This document shows positions 21,362 through 33,699 of a DNA stretch of 64,000 nt, one piece after another; position 1 is the stretch's first letter; every line of letters begins with the position of its first letter. The stretch lies in NCBI GenBank assembly GCA_947652115.1, contig OX393562.1, positions 30,497,931 through 30,561,930 on the forward strand, written 5' to 3'. A model generated the notes under the pieces. That model was not told the DNA's origin, ran no database searches, and saw nothing but the letters and a program-made list of their open reading frames with translations. The stretch is from Blastomussa wellsi. Lineage: Eukaryota > Cnidaria > Anthozoa > Scleractinia > Plerogyridae. A program made the position numbers and the translations under genes.

Positions 21362-21761
21362 ATAGAGTGGTAAAGTGATGACGTCACAAAAGCTAAATTT
21401 ATGAAATTATGGGATTTACCTAGATATTCTGAAAGTCCATAATAAAGAATGCCTACTTGCCAAAAATCAGAATCTTATTTCAATTTGGGGGTTGAGATAT
21501 TGGCCTTTTCATGCTTCAGTGACACCATACAAATCCTTGTTATTTTGTCCCTGTTCTAAACGGTTTAGAACAGAGACAAAATTACAAGGATTTGTATGGA
21601 GGCACTGAAGCATAAAGGGGCCAATATCTCACCCCCAAATTGAAATAAGACGCTCATTTTTGGCATTTGGGCATTCTTCATCATGTACTTTCTGATGATC
21701 TTAATGAATCCCATAATTTCAAAAATTTGAATATTTGTGACGTCACACTTTACCACTCTAT
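21362..21761. mobile_element. 400-bp palindromic MITE, full-length copy
   Basis: It begins ATAGAGTGGTAAAGTG (21362-21377) and ends with the exact inversion (21746-21761). Almost the whole element folds on itself (TTGAAATAAGA/TCTTATTTCAA and neighbours) around a short spacer near 21555. A shortened copy lies at 49538-49810. Confidence 0.85.
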
Positions 21762-21852
21762 ATTTGAGGGATTCCATACCACAAATCTTTAGAAAATGTC
21801 AATGCTTTTAAACTCTCTTCTTTAACCCTACTCATTACTACACGGCATTACA

Positions 21853-23873
21853 ATGTTGTGAAGACGTACCCACCTACCGCTTGTTGTGACTAAATGCCAA
21901 TTCTAATTAGAGCTGTTACCGATCGCACGCGCCCTCCAACGATGTTTTTTTCCGTTTGAAAAATGAGTTTTGATGGACGTCAATCATCTGTTTCCATGAC
22001 AGTAGTAGGTTTCATTCAAGCCGTTGAGTGACATTCGGCTTTCCGGCAGCTGTTTTTCACCCTTTGGAAAGAGAAACAGCACTCAAGTCCTGAATATTGT
22101 CGGTGAAATTGCAAAAAAAGAAAAATGATCATGCGTAACGCACGAATTTCATGAAACGAGTCGATATTCAGGTAATTCGTTGTCGACACAGTCGTGTTAT
22201 ATAGCTGAAGTAAGAAAGATAGATACTTTCATTCTTCGAACGAACCACTTCGAAAATATTTGGTTTCCATGGCGTGATGCTTTGGCGAGAGCACAGGCAG
22301 GCCAAGCCCACGTTGTGATCAGGATCACATATGCATTGCATAATAGCTGTCATCACAAGAATATAAGAGTTTGTATGGGAATATTCTACAACACCTTTTA
22401 GCAAACCGAAATACTGCCAAATCTTAAATAAAATTGCCTTACCTTAATTACTTTCATTGTGTTTTTCTTCTTGTCTGAATGCTTATTTTGCCGATTCTTG
22501 GCCATTTAGGCGAGTTATCGCTTTCTGGGTTCCCCACGTCTACAAAGAAAAGAACAAGGCTGCACACTCCAGTTCGGAACGCCCGACGAGCCAAGAGAAA
22601 AATCGCAGCTTAAAATGGTCAAACGGCCTCAAATCAATCGCGAATTCCAAGAAGAGATGTTCTAGTTTCATTTTAACTCAACAACAACTCAGTCCAGGCT
22701 CTGTCATCGATGCCAAGCGGCCGTTTGCTTTCAAAAATCCAAGGTAAAAAGATCTCCATTGTGCCTGTACACGCTCGTCACGACACACAACCGAGTGGAA
22801 TTCGAGTTACAGCCGAGTGGAATTCGAGTTACGGCCTATTGCTTAAATGTGTAGACGCTGTTTTGAAATACTCATCAAATCACGGAAGGTTAGAATATTG
22901 TCGTCTTGTTGTTGTGTTTGGCGATAAAAGCGCAAATCGAAACTGGCGCATGCAATCATTCAAGACATAAACACGGATGATTGACGTCCATCGGTAACCG
23001 CTGTAACAAAGCTATTTCTACCTGAAAATGAAAAACTCACAGACTCAAAGGACAGTGCAGAATGCAACACCAAACGTGATTCTTGACAGCGGTAACACGA
23101 TACTTTTGTTTATCTGTAATATGATACTTTTGTTTTCTTCGAAATGTTGAAACATGATACTTTGTTTTCTGCATCGCTGATTTTCAACACAAAGCGTCAT
23201 ATTTTGTGATTTGTTAAACACGCATCAAAGTATTTTATCGAAAGACAATAAACGGATCAAATGGAAAAAAAATATATCTTTCGAAAGGGTTTTTAAAACG
23301 TAGTACAGTTAGTACATTGTTCTCTGGTTGTTACGAAATTTGTGCCGAAAATCCTGGTGAAAGATTTTGCATATTCAATTACCAACGGTTCGTGAAATAT
23401 TTACCAGAGCTGGTACGTCTGCAATGAAAGCTGTTTCTCCGGAATTACTGTACCCTGCGTTCTTGAGTATGTGGCCTCCCTACCTTCAAATTCTTAAATG
23501 CCGTATGACATCTACTATGTCCTGAAGCAAAGTCTCTGATCATGTTTTTTCTCTCAGCTCTACTGATTTCAAACAACTCATCTCCGAGAAATAGGAAGCT
23601 GCGTACATCCGCAACTTCAAATTTAACCAAAATTAAAGCTATCGTTACTTCAGTCAGAAACATTTTAAAATTCAACATGGCTCTTATTCACAACTAACCG
23701 CAATCAAAAAACAATCCCTCAACTCAAAGCCGCCAAAACAGACTGCTCGCAGCATGTAAAATTTCACATCCTCATACCTTCTCCACCACCATGAAAATTT
23801 CCGAACAGTTTTCCGCTTAAAACCCACACACAACGTTGTACACCAGAGCTACATAAACACCGAGTGCTGGAAA
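21853..23873. repeat. Dispersed ~1-kb segment, copy 2, with insertion
   Basis: 21853-21910 and 23003-23873 together match 17001-18006. The interruption 21911-23002 contains a terminal-inverted-repeat element (21972-22992). No coding frame is supported. Confidence 0.8.
21972..22992. mobile_element. ~1-kb non-autonomous DNA transposon
   Basis: Left GATGGACGTCAATCATC and right GATGATTGACGTCCATC are a perfect 17-bp terminal inversion. An outer, partly lost inverted GTTACCGAT/ATCGGTAAC continues beyond it. It splits a segment whose empty version is at 17001-18006. Two short ORFs inside show no transposase motif. Confidence 0.7.
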
Positions 23874-24135
23874 TAGAGACATCATGCCAACACCGCCCAA
23901 TAAGGCCACGTTTATACGAAAATAAAGATGGCCGTCCCTTGAATCCGAAACAAATGTTGATACAAAATTAAACGATACATGCAAGCGGTAATTTCATTGG
24001 TTATTGATCGATAGTATCCTAATTCTGATTGGTGTGAAATACATCGCTCGCCACCCATCCATCCACTGAATAGCGACGTACGTCGTTACGCCGACTGAGA
24101 GTTATTTTTTTGAAAAAAATAACTCAATAAAATAG

Positions 24136-27100
24136 TCAGGGCTCCTTCGGGCTTAGAACACGTGAGCTCCCCAACACAGGTGCGATGCTCTAAGGATACG
24201 ATACTCTAAGATCGACGAGAAAAAATCAGAGCTCCAACGGGATTCAAACCCGTGACTCCACGTTAGCGGTTCGATGCACTGACAACGGGAAACCAATTCA
24301 GAGCTCCGACGGGATTCAAACCCGCGTCTCCTCGATATATTGGATACGATACTCTAAGATGGATGAAACAAATCAGAGATCTAACGGAATTGATGGGCTT
24401 TAAGATTGGCGAGAAAACGCAGAGTTCCAACGGAAGTCAAACCCGTGACTCCGCTTTAGCGGTTCCATGCTCTAACAAAGGCAAACGAATTCAGAGCTCC
24501 GACGGGATTCAAACCCGTATCTCCTCGATATATAAGAATACAATGCTCTATAAAGATCGACGAGAGAAATGGGAGCTCAAACGGTATTCAAACCAATCTA
24601 AGATCTGCGAGAAAAATCAGAGTTCCAACGGGATTCAAACCCGTGACTCCGCGTCAAGCGATTCGATGCTCTAACAGAGGCAAGACTATTATCAGCTCCG
24701 ACGGGATTCCAACCCGTGTCTCCTCGACATATAGGGATACAATGCTCTATAAAGATCGACAAGAAAAATCGGAGTTCAAACGGTATTCAAACCCATTTCA
24801 GATGGGCGAGAAAAATCACAGTTCCAACGGGATTCAAACCCGTGACTCTGCGTCAAGCGGTTCGATGCTCTGACAGCGTCAAAACAATTCAGAGCTCCGA
24901 CGGGATTCCAACCCGCGTCTCCTCGGTATATACTTATTATAGGTATACAATGCTCTATAAAGATCGACGAGAAAAATGGGAGCTCAAACGGTATTCAAAC
25001 CCATCTAAGATCTGCGAGAAAAATCAGAGTTCCAAACGGATTCAAACCAGTGACTCCGCGTCAAGCGATTCGATGCTCTAACAGAGGCAAGACTATTATC
25101 AGCTCCGACGGGATTCCAACCCGTGTCTCAACGACATATAGGGATACAATGCTATATCAAGATCGACGAGAAAATCGGAACTCAAACGGTATTCAAACCC
25201 ATCTAAGATCTACGAGAAAAATCAGAGTTCCAACGGGATTCAAACCTGTGACTCCGCGTCAAGCGATTCGATGCTCTAACAGAGGCAAGACTATTATCAG
25301 CTCCGACGGGATTCCAACCCGTGTCTCCTCGACATATAGGGATACAATGCTCTATCAAGATCGACGAGAAAATCGGAGCTCAAACGGTATTCAAACCCAT
25401 CTAAGATCTGCGAGAAAAATCAGAGTTCCAACGGGATTCAAACCCGTGACTCCGCGTCAAGCGATTCGATGCTCTAACAGAGGCAAGACAATTATCAGCT
25501 CCGACGGGATTCCAACCCGTGTCTCCTCGACATATAGGGATACAATGCTCTATAAAGATCGACAAGAAAAATCGGAGTTCAAACGGTATTCAAACCCATT
25601 TCAGATGGGCGAGAAAAATAACAGTTCCAACGGGATTCAAACCCGTGACTCTGCGTCAAGCGGTTCGATGCTCTGACAGCGTCAAAACAATTCAGAGCTC
25701 CGACGGGATTCCAACCCGCGTCTCCTCGGTATATACTTATTATAGGTATACAATGCTCTATAAAGATCGACGAGAAAAATGGGAGCTCAAACGGTATTCA
25801 AACCCATCTAAGATCTGCGAGAAAAATCAGAGTTCCAAAGGGATTCAAACCCGTGACTCCGCGTCAAGCGATTCGATGCTCTAACAGAGGCAAGACTATT
25901 ATCAGCTCCGACGGGATTCCAACCCGTGTCTCCTCGACATATAGGGATACAATGCTATATCAAGATCGACGAGAAAATCGGAACTCAAACGGTATTCAAA
26001 CCCATCTAAGATCTACGAGAAAAATCAGAGTTCCAACGGGATTCAAACCCGTGACTCCGCGTCAAGCGATTCGATGCTCTAACAGAGGCAAGACTATTAT
26101 CAGCTCCGACGGGATTCCAACCCGTGTCTCCTCGACATATAGGGATACAATGCTCTATCAAGATCGACGAGAAAATCGGAGCTCAAACGGTATTCAAACC
26201 CATCTAAGATCTGCGAGAAAAATCAGAGTTCCAACGGGATTCAAACCCGTGACTCCGCGTCAAGCGGTTCGATGCTCTGACAGCGTCAAAACAATTCAGA
26301 GCTCGGACGGGATTCCAACCCGTGTCTCCTCGGTATATACTTATTATAGGGATACAATGCTCTATAAAGATCGACGAGAAAAATGGGAGCTCAAACGGTA
26401 TTCAAACCCATCTAAGATCTGCGAGAAAAATCAGAGTTCCAACGGGATTCAAACCCGTGACTCCGCGTCAAGCGATTCGATGCTCTAACAGAGGCAAGAC
26501 AATTATCAGCTCCGACGGGATTCCAACCCGTGTCTCCTCGACATATAGGGATACAATGCTCTATCAAGATCGACAAGAAAAATCGGAGATCAAACGGTAT
26601 TCAAACCCATTTCAGATTGGCGAGAAAAATCACAGTTCCAACGGGATTCAAACCCGTGTCTCTGCGTCAAGCAGTTCGATGCTCTGACAGCGTCAAAACA
26701 ATTCAGAGCTCCGACGGGATTCCAACCCGTGTCTCCTCGACATATAGGGATACAATGCTCTATCAAGATCGACGAGAAAATCGGAGCTCAAACGGTATTC
26801 AATCCCATCTAAGATCTACAAGAAAAATCAGAGTTCCAACGGGATTCAAACCTGTGACTCCGCGTCAAGCGATTCGATGCTCTAACAGAGGCAAGAAAAT
26901 TATCAGCTCCGACGGGATTCCAACCCGTGTCTCCTCGACATATAGGGATACAATGCTCTATCAAGATCGACGAGAAAATCGGAGCTCAAACGGTATTCAA
27001 ACCCATCTAAGATCTACAAGAAAAATCAGAGTTCCAACGGGATTCAAACCTGTGACTCCGCGTCAAGCGATTCGATGCTCTAACAGAGGCAAGAAAATTA

Positions 27101-29405
27101 TCAGCTCCGACGGGATTCCAACCCGTGTCTCCTCGACATATAGGGATACAATGCTCTATCAAGATCGACGAGAAAATCGGAGCTCAAACGGTATTCAAAC
27201 CCATCTAAGATCTGCGAGAAAAATCAGAGTTCCAACGGGATTCAAACCCGGGACACCGCGTCAAGCGGTTCGATGCTGTGACAGCGTCAAAACAATTCAG
27301 AGCTCGGACGGGATTAATAATAATATCGTAGATCATAAAAATTCAACTACTATAAACTAAGTATATATTACAAACTAAGTATATTATTAATTACAAATAT
27401 TCAACTATAACACTAAACTAAGTTCATAGTATAAACTAAGTACAAAAAAGTAGAAAATCAACACATGAGGCATGACATGACACCAACCCGCGTCTCCTCG
27501 GTATATACTTATTATAGGGATACAATGCTCTATAAAGATCGACGAGAAAAATGGGAGCTCAAACGGTATTCAAACCCATCTAAGATCTGCGAGAAAAATC
27601 AGAGTTCCAAAGGGATTCAAACCCGTGACTCCGCGTCAAGCGATTCGATGCTCTAACAGAGGCAAGACAATTATCAGCTCCGACGGGATTCCAACCCGTG
27701 TCTCCTCGACATATAGGGATACAATGCTCTATCAAGATCGACGAGAAAATCGGAGCTCAAACGGTATTCAAACCCACCTAAGATTTGCGAGAAAAATCAG
27801 AGTTCCAACGGGATTCAAACCCGTGACTCCGCGTCAAGCGATTCGATGCTCTAACAGAGGCAAGAAAATTATCAGCTCCGACGGGATTCCAACTCGTGTC
27901 TCCTCGACATATAGGGATACAATGCTCTATCAAGATCGACGAGAAAATCGGAGCTCAAACGGTATTCAAACCCATCTAAGATCTGCGAGAAAAATCAGAG
28001 TTCCAACAGGATTCAAACCCGTGACTCCGCGTCAAGCGGTTCGATGCTCTGACAGCGTCAAAACAATTCAGAGCTCCGACGGGATTCCAACCCGTGTCTC
28101 CTCGGTATATACTTATTATAGGGATACAATGCTCGATAAAGATCGACGAGAAAAATGGGAACTCCAACGGTATTCAAACCCATCTAAGATCTGCGAGAAA
28201 AATTAGAGTTCCAACGGGATTCAAGCCCATGACTCCGCGTTAGCGGTTCGACGCTCGGACAACGGCAAAACAATTTAGAGCTCCGACGGGATTCAAACCC
28301 GTGTCTCCTCGATATATAGGGATACGATGCTCTAAGATCGACGAGAAAAATCAATTTGAAGTTACATTAATGTAATCCAATGCTGGGTGGAAGGTTTCGT
28401 GCGTTCCACTTGGTGCTTGTCTACCTGCACGCTCCCGAGGTACGGTTGCAGCACTGTTGGGGCTAGGGACTATGCATTTGAATTGGAAACCCACCCTTTC
28501 TGCTATTGCACGTTGGTATCATGAGTACCATACGAGTCAACTCAGAAAATCATGTGATCTGGGAGGCAGAGAGGACTGGTTCTTGTTCCTCATGAGGTGG
28601 TACTTCCCTCAGAACGCTTTCAGGCTCTAACCCCCAGAGGACTGCCTGTATTCAAGTGGGGATTACACATTCCGAGCCGACTAATGAAAATCAAAGAATC
28701 CTGAAAAAAAAACAAAGCTTCCAAAATAATTCGCACCCGTAACCTCCACGAAAGTGGTGCAATTGTCTAAAATGGGCCAGAAAAATCAGAGTTCCAACGG
28801 GATTCAAACCCGTGACTCCGCGTTAGCGATTCCATGCTCATGCTCTGACAACGGCAAACGAATTCAAAGCTCTGACGGGATTCAAACCCGTATCTCCTCG
28901 ATATATAGGGATACAATGCTCTATAAAGATCGACGAGAAAAATCAGAGCTCCAACGGAATTCAAACCGCTCTGAGATAAGCGGGAAAGACAGTCAGAAAT
29001 CGAAGCTCAAACGGTATTCAAGCCAATCTAAGATCGGCGAGACAAATCAGAGCTCCAACGGAATTCAAAACACTCTAAAATCGGCGAGAAAACTCAGAGT
29101 TCCAACGGGATTCAAACCCGTGACTGCGCGCTAGCGGCTCGATGCTCTGACAACGGCAAAACAATTCAGAGCTCCAATGGGATTCAAACCCGTTTCTCCT
29201 CGATATGTAAGGGTACGATACTCTAAGATCGACGAGAAAAATCAGAGCTCTAACGGAATTCAAACCGCTCTAAGATCGGTGGGGAAAATAATAGCTCCAA
29301 TGGGATTCAAACCCGTGACTCCGCGTTAGCGGTTCGATGCTCAGTCTGACAACAGCAAAGCAATTCCGAGCTCCGACGGCAAAACCGTGTCTCCTCGATA
29401 TATAA
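24136..29405 (-). repeat. tRNA-module satellite array with 198-bp unit and 803-bp higher-order repeat
   Basis: A tandem array whose unit (198 bp in the regular form) holds three sub-modules. Each begins with an AGCTCCAACGGGATTCAAAC-type motif. On the minus strand this is a tRNA T-arm with B box (GGGTTTGAATCCCG or GGGTTGGAATCCCG), followed upstream by a tRNA-like GTCAGAGCATCGAACCGC. About fifty such motifs occur. Blocks at 24643-25445 and 25446-26248 are near-identical, a higher-order repeat of 803 bp. The array is broken by an AT-rich 168-bp insert (about 27313-27480) and a ~330-bp unrelated stretch (28360-28690), and becomes degenerate at both edges. Scattered modules continue at 30120-30262. 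Long open frames here (up to 276 codons) reflect a unit length divisible by three, not genes. Confidence 0.9.
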
Positions 29406-32400
29406 TTACTCGGGCTCACCGAGTTGTAATTTCGGCATTATTTTCTTTTCCACGTTCAGTCACAAATCGCAGTCTGGGCTTTAAAGCGCATGCGTCGAGT
29501 AGGTGAGCGGTCGCTCAGCGCTCTGCACATCGCTGAGCACATGGAAAGCAGAAGTTGTTTGAAAGTTTATTGTAGCAAGGATTCCATGACTTCAAGGGAG
29601 CTGAAATCACATAGAAACGAACACGCCGTTCGCGGTAGGCCCACGCGAAAGGACGTTGAGAATGTTCGGAACGGGTCAGTCCGCATGCCTTACGAGAGAT
29701 CAATTTACGAGCGAACATTTATGAGTGATCCGTGTACATGTCAATAAACAAAAGTTGAAATACACGAGCTTCAAATTATAAAGTGCAAAGTTATAACTTT
29801 GCCGGGGTGGGCAATCATAGAATACATTTTATTGTCTATTCAATCCAAGTCAGCGGAAGTCAGAGGCTCCAACTATCTCTGCATTTCAATTTTACGAACC
29901 AGAAATGATATGGAAACTACTATAAATATGCAAACTCACAGGCAACCATTCGATCTTGTCACATACATGTAGGTATAAAACCGTGACACTTTCATAGCTG
30001 TACATCAGGTGGCACAGAGTTATCGCGGTTTTGTAATTAATCTATATTTATACATAAAAATCAAGTTTCAGTGAAAAAGAGCAGCCCGAGTGCACGCAGT
30101 CATGCGTCTAGTTAGTTAGGGATACGACGAGAAAAATCGAAGCTCAAACGGTATTCAAACCCATTTAAGATCGGCGAGACAAATCAGTCATCAAACGGTA
30201 TTCAAAGCCATCTAATTTCGGCCAAAAAAAACCAGAGCTCCAACGGGATTCAAACCCGAGAAATTCAAAGCATTTGTTCTCAGAAAAAGATGCTCTGCCT
30301 ATGGTCACTGCAGAAATGGCGCCCAAACCTTTGTACACCTTAGCCTCGTGTAGGTGTTTATAAACAAATTATATTTTTCGTGAATGTGAGGCTTAGGGTG
30401 TATAAGTATGACGTCATTAAAGCGACAAAGGAGTAACTCCCTTGTAACGCTCCAAACCGGACAACACGTTAGTTCATAAGAAATTGGCGGAGAAAAATCC
30501 GTGAGCTGCGTGGCACTTGTACTAATACACAGAAAATTGCTAGTCAATATTTTCCCTAAGGAACCGCGATCATGGTTGTGCGGAAATATGTTTATATTGC
30601 CACAGTATTCGTTCGTCCACTCCGCTCTAATTTTTGTCTTCATGATATGTTGTTTACAAAATTATGCACCTCATCTGATATTTTTCATTCAGTTGTTATC
30701 TATCGCGTTGCGTAAATATTCCGTTTAGATGTATATTATTGCGATGTCCAATAATAGAATGAACCCTCGATCCACGAGACTCGGATATTAAACAGTAGCA
30801 TGTTCTGAGATATTCTCGGCAAAGTTTTCATTTGCCTAAAGAAATCTTCAAATTGCTCTCCATTCTGGTTTGTTCAATTTTAACGACGTCACTTGTGCGC
30901 TGCCGCTTCGCTCCAAAATAATTGAATTTCATTTTACCCTCTGGTTTTAAAATCTTGTTCAAATTCACGAGCATGCATGCCAAAGGACAGCATAATGTCC
31001 TTTTTAGGTTTCAAAAACTAAAATAGGCACGGTCGTGGCTGCAAAGACAGCGCGGTGGCTGTATGATGTTAGCTCGTGTGTAGGACTCCGAACGATCCGG
31101 GTATCAGCCACAAAACTTTTTTGTGGCCAATCACAAGCAAGTATTAGAATGGGTTGTGTAACTAGTCGTTGACGTGTAGTATCCCAGGGGCACTCTTGCG
31201 ACTTCTTGTAAACTTTTGCCCCTGGGTCTCCGAGGTTGCAGATGCATACGCACCTCACAATATTGTAATGTGTACAATATTGTACCCTTATTGCTGGATA
31301 ATTACCTTTTTATACTGTGAGGAAATTCTGATCTGCTCAACTCGCGCCCATTGATCGGAAGTATCAGAAGGTCCAGAAGTACAGCCTGCTATCCCAAGAT
31401 GACCAATTTATTGTAACATTAATGATTAAAAATTTAATAGTTATTAAATATGCACGGTATTACCGACTACACTTGCAGTTTTTACAGTTTTATTTCAGAC
31501 GAAAAGAAAGAAAATAAATTTTTCTTAACATCGGGAGTCGAACCAGGGAAAATTCGATTCAGGATACACTCACTCATCACTTTACCAACTAGCAACTGGA
31601 CACTAGTTTTCAATATTTACACTACAAGCAAATTTGTATATAGTACATTACTGCCCAAACCACAAAGCGAAAGCTAACTTCAAGCATACGGGAGTGCAAC
31701 TAACCGGTAAGGGGACTAAGCATAAGTAAATCCACCTCAAGAGAGAGTCAGTGTGAATAGGCTATTTCTTACAGCGATTGAATTTTTGGAGACCTACAAT
31801 GTAGATCAGCAACAAAATCTGGAAATACTATGAATTAAAAATAAAAACAGTAAACTGATCCTCGTTGAAAGGAGCAGAGTCTAAAGCTGAAACAGACGAA
31901 AGAGGAAGTAAAAATATATTAATTTATAGTAGTATGTTCAGGCTTTATTATCTTATTTCTGTTTCAATCTGTTCTCCTTTCATTTACCCTGCGGATAAGT
32001 TTATTGAAGGTTTCGATCAGGGACAGATCCTTGAAGATTTTTCAAAGGGGGTGGCTGTCAGCAAATATGTTGTTAATAAATGATTTTCTCAAAAATGCCA
32101 AATCCCTGCCCTACAGTGTATGCCCTGCCTCCCCCCGCCAGAACTGACGTGCCAGGCTCAACATAAATAAACAAGGGCATTCCGTTCAGGTTCGGGTGCA
32201 AAATTTAATCTTCTTATTTAAATTAGTGTGTTTTTGAATTCAGCTGTACTTGTTATTCCACTGTGATATGGCTTTGTCTAAAGTGCTGGGCTTCAGCTGG
32301 GCTAGTCACCAGTGTCAACGACGTTGTGGTGACAGGCACTCTTACATGTAAAGGGGAAGTACAACGGAGGTTATAACGATTTTTGGTCAGAATTTATAAC

Positions 32401-33699
32401 TTCTAACGCCTCGTCAATACTCAAATCGTTTCTTAATCACTAATTTTATAACATCAAGTGAATTCAGAACAGAAGGACGAGGCAAAATATGTTAGTGCTG
32501 ATTTCATATGAGTTGCTGGGAAAACGTGAAAACGTCGCCGTTTTCAAGTTGGCATCAATCTCGATCTTGGCCAAGATCGCATCTTCCCGCAAAAACGTCT
32601 ATAAACAGTTAATATATCTTTCAAAGGATTTTTTTATCATGATCACGCAGCTTACGAAAAGCGTTTCTTGGATTTTCGATGTGTTACTAAAAATAGTGTG
32701 ATACTGCCAGAAGGTCATACTGCCTCTTCAGACAGTTTTAGGTGAATAAAACAAAGGCTACAAAGTAGCCAAAGTAGATTAGAAAAAAATCAATAAAAAA
32801 TAAAGCTCTTTGACCTGTTCGTTCTTGCAAATACCACAGGTAAAAATGTTTCGTTGGTGCAGAAAATTAAGCCTTTTTCGCCACTTTGGCTCAAGGGGCT
32901 GTAGGTAACAGCTGCAATAAAAGTAAAAACCCGATTCCGTGTTGGGTCATTTTGGAAACAACACCGTTTTTAGGATAGACCATCCAAAACATAGGAAAAA
33001 AGAAACGCTGTTGTTGTCGATGTTTACCGGTTTATACAGATCGAGTGCCAATATTCAGCTTCATGTGACACCCATTATCTAATAAGTATTGATTGCGGGG
33101 CGAGACTTGTACCCTGGTCTACCCATTTTTGAAATGTATTGATAATGTTTTTTAGCCCTCCTCTTCTTGGGTCACGGACTGCAAGTTTTGTAATGAAACC
33201 GAGTTGGATTATTTGCTTCACATTGTATTTTCTTTGTGTAGGAGTCACTGGTTAGCTGGGTGTTGAGTATTATTTTGTCTCGATTTGACTGGAACGGAGA
33301 CCGGAAGCTGAGTAGCCTGTGGCATAAAACGGAAGTGAACGGTGGACATGATAAATTAACGAAACTACTTGCGTTTTTTTGTCTGATTTTTCTTGCTTAG
33401 GCAATGTTTTTTTGTAGTAAGTGTCATAAAAATTGCCAAATCTGTTAATAACTGAAAAAAAAAAAATTTTTTTTGTAAACCGAGAACAATGCTGTCACAT
33501 GCGTGGTACTCGATTTCAATGAAAGCATGCGTACCACGGCAGTGTGAGACAGTGCTATAATTAGAGGTCGATTTGAAATATGGCGATCAAAACATTGACT
33601 GTTGTTGCAAAATCGGTGAGATAGCATTCCTTTTGAGGACAGAGTCTTCACTTAAAAGCTTTATCGGGTTTGGAATCGCACACAATACGTTTAACAGGC
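29406..33699. other. Gene-poor region between satellite and CUB gene
   Basis: Contains stray satellite modules (30120-30262), a repeat piece at about 31144-31243 related to the MITE at 36379-36514, and a degenerate minus-strand tRNA-like sequence near 31530-31605 (B box GGTTCGACTCCC). No gene is recognised. The 3' part should hold the promoter of the CUB gene. Confidence 0.55.

Noticed and set aside
22457..22970. Transposase gene in the 21972-22992 element
   Set aside because: Two short frames without DDE-type motifs or zinc-binding pattern; the element looks non-autonomous.
24363..28206. Long open reading frames (up to 276 codons) in the satellite
   Set aside because: They repeat the same peptide every 66 codons because the unit is 198 bp and lacks stops in that frame. 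No start context, splice structure or domain supports translation.
24136..29405. CRISPR-like array of repeats
   Set aside because: The sequence between repeats is itself repeated, unit sizes are far larger than CRISPR units, and the genome is eukaryotic.
29490..29747. 85-codon open frame
   Set aside because: No homology that I recognise, no splice partners, surrounded by repeat debris.
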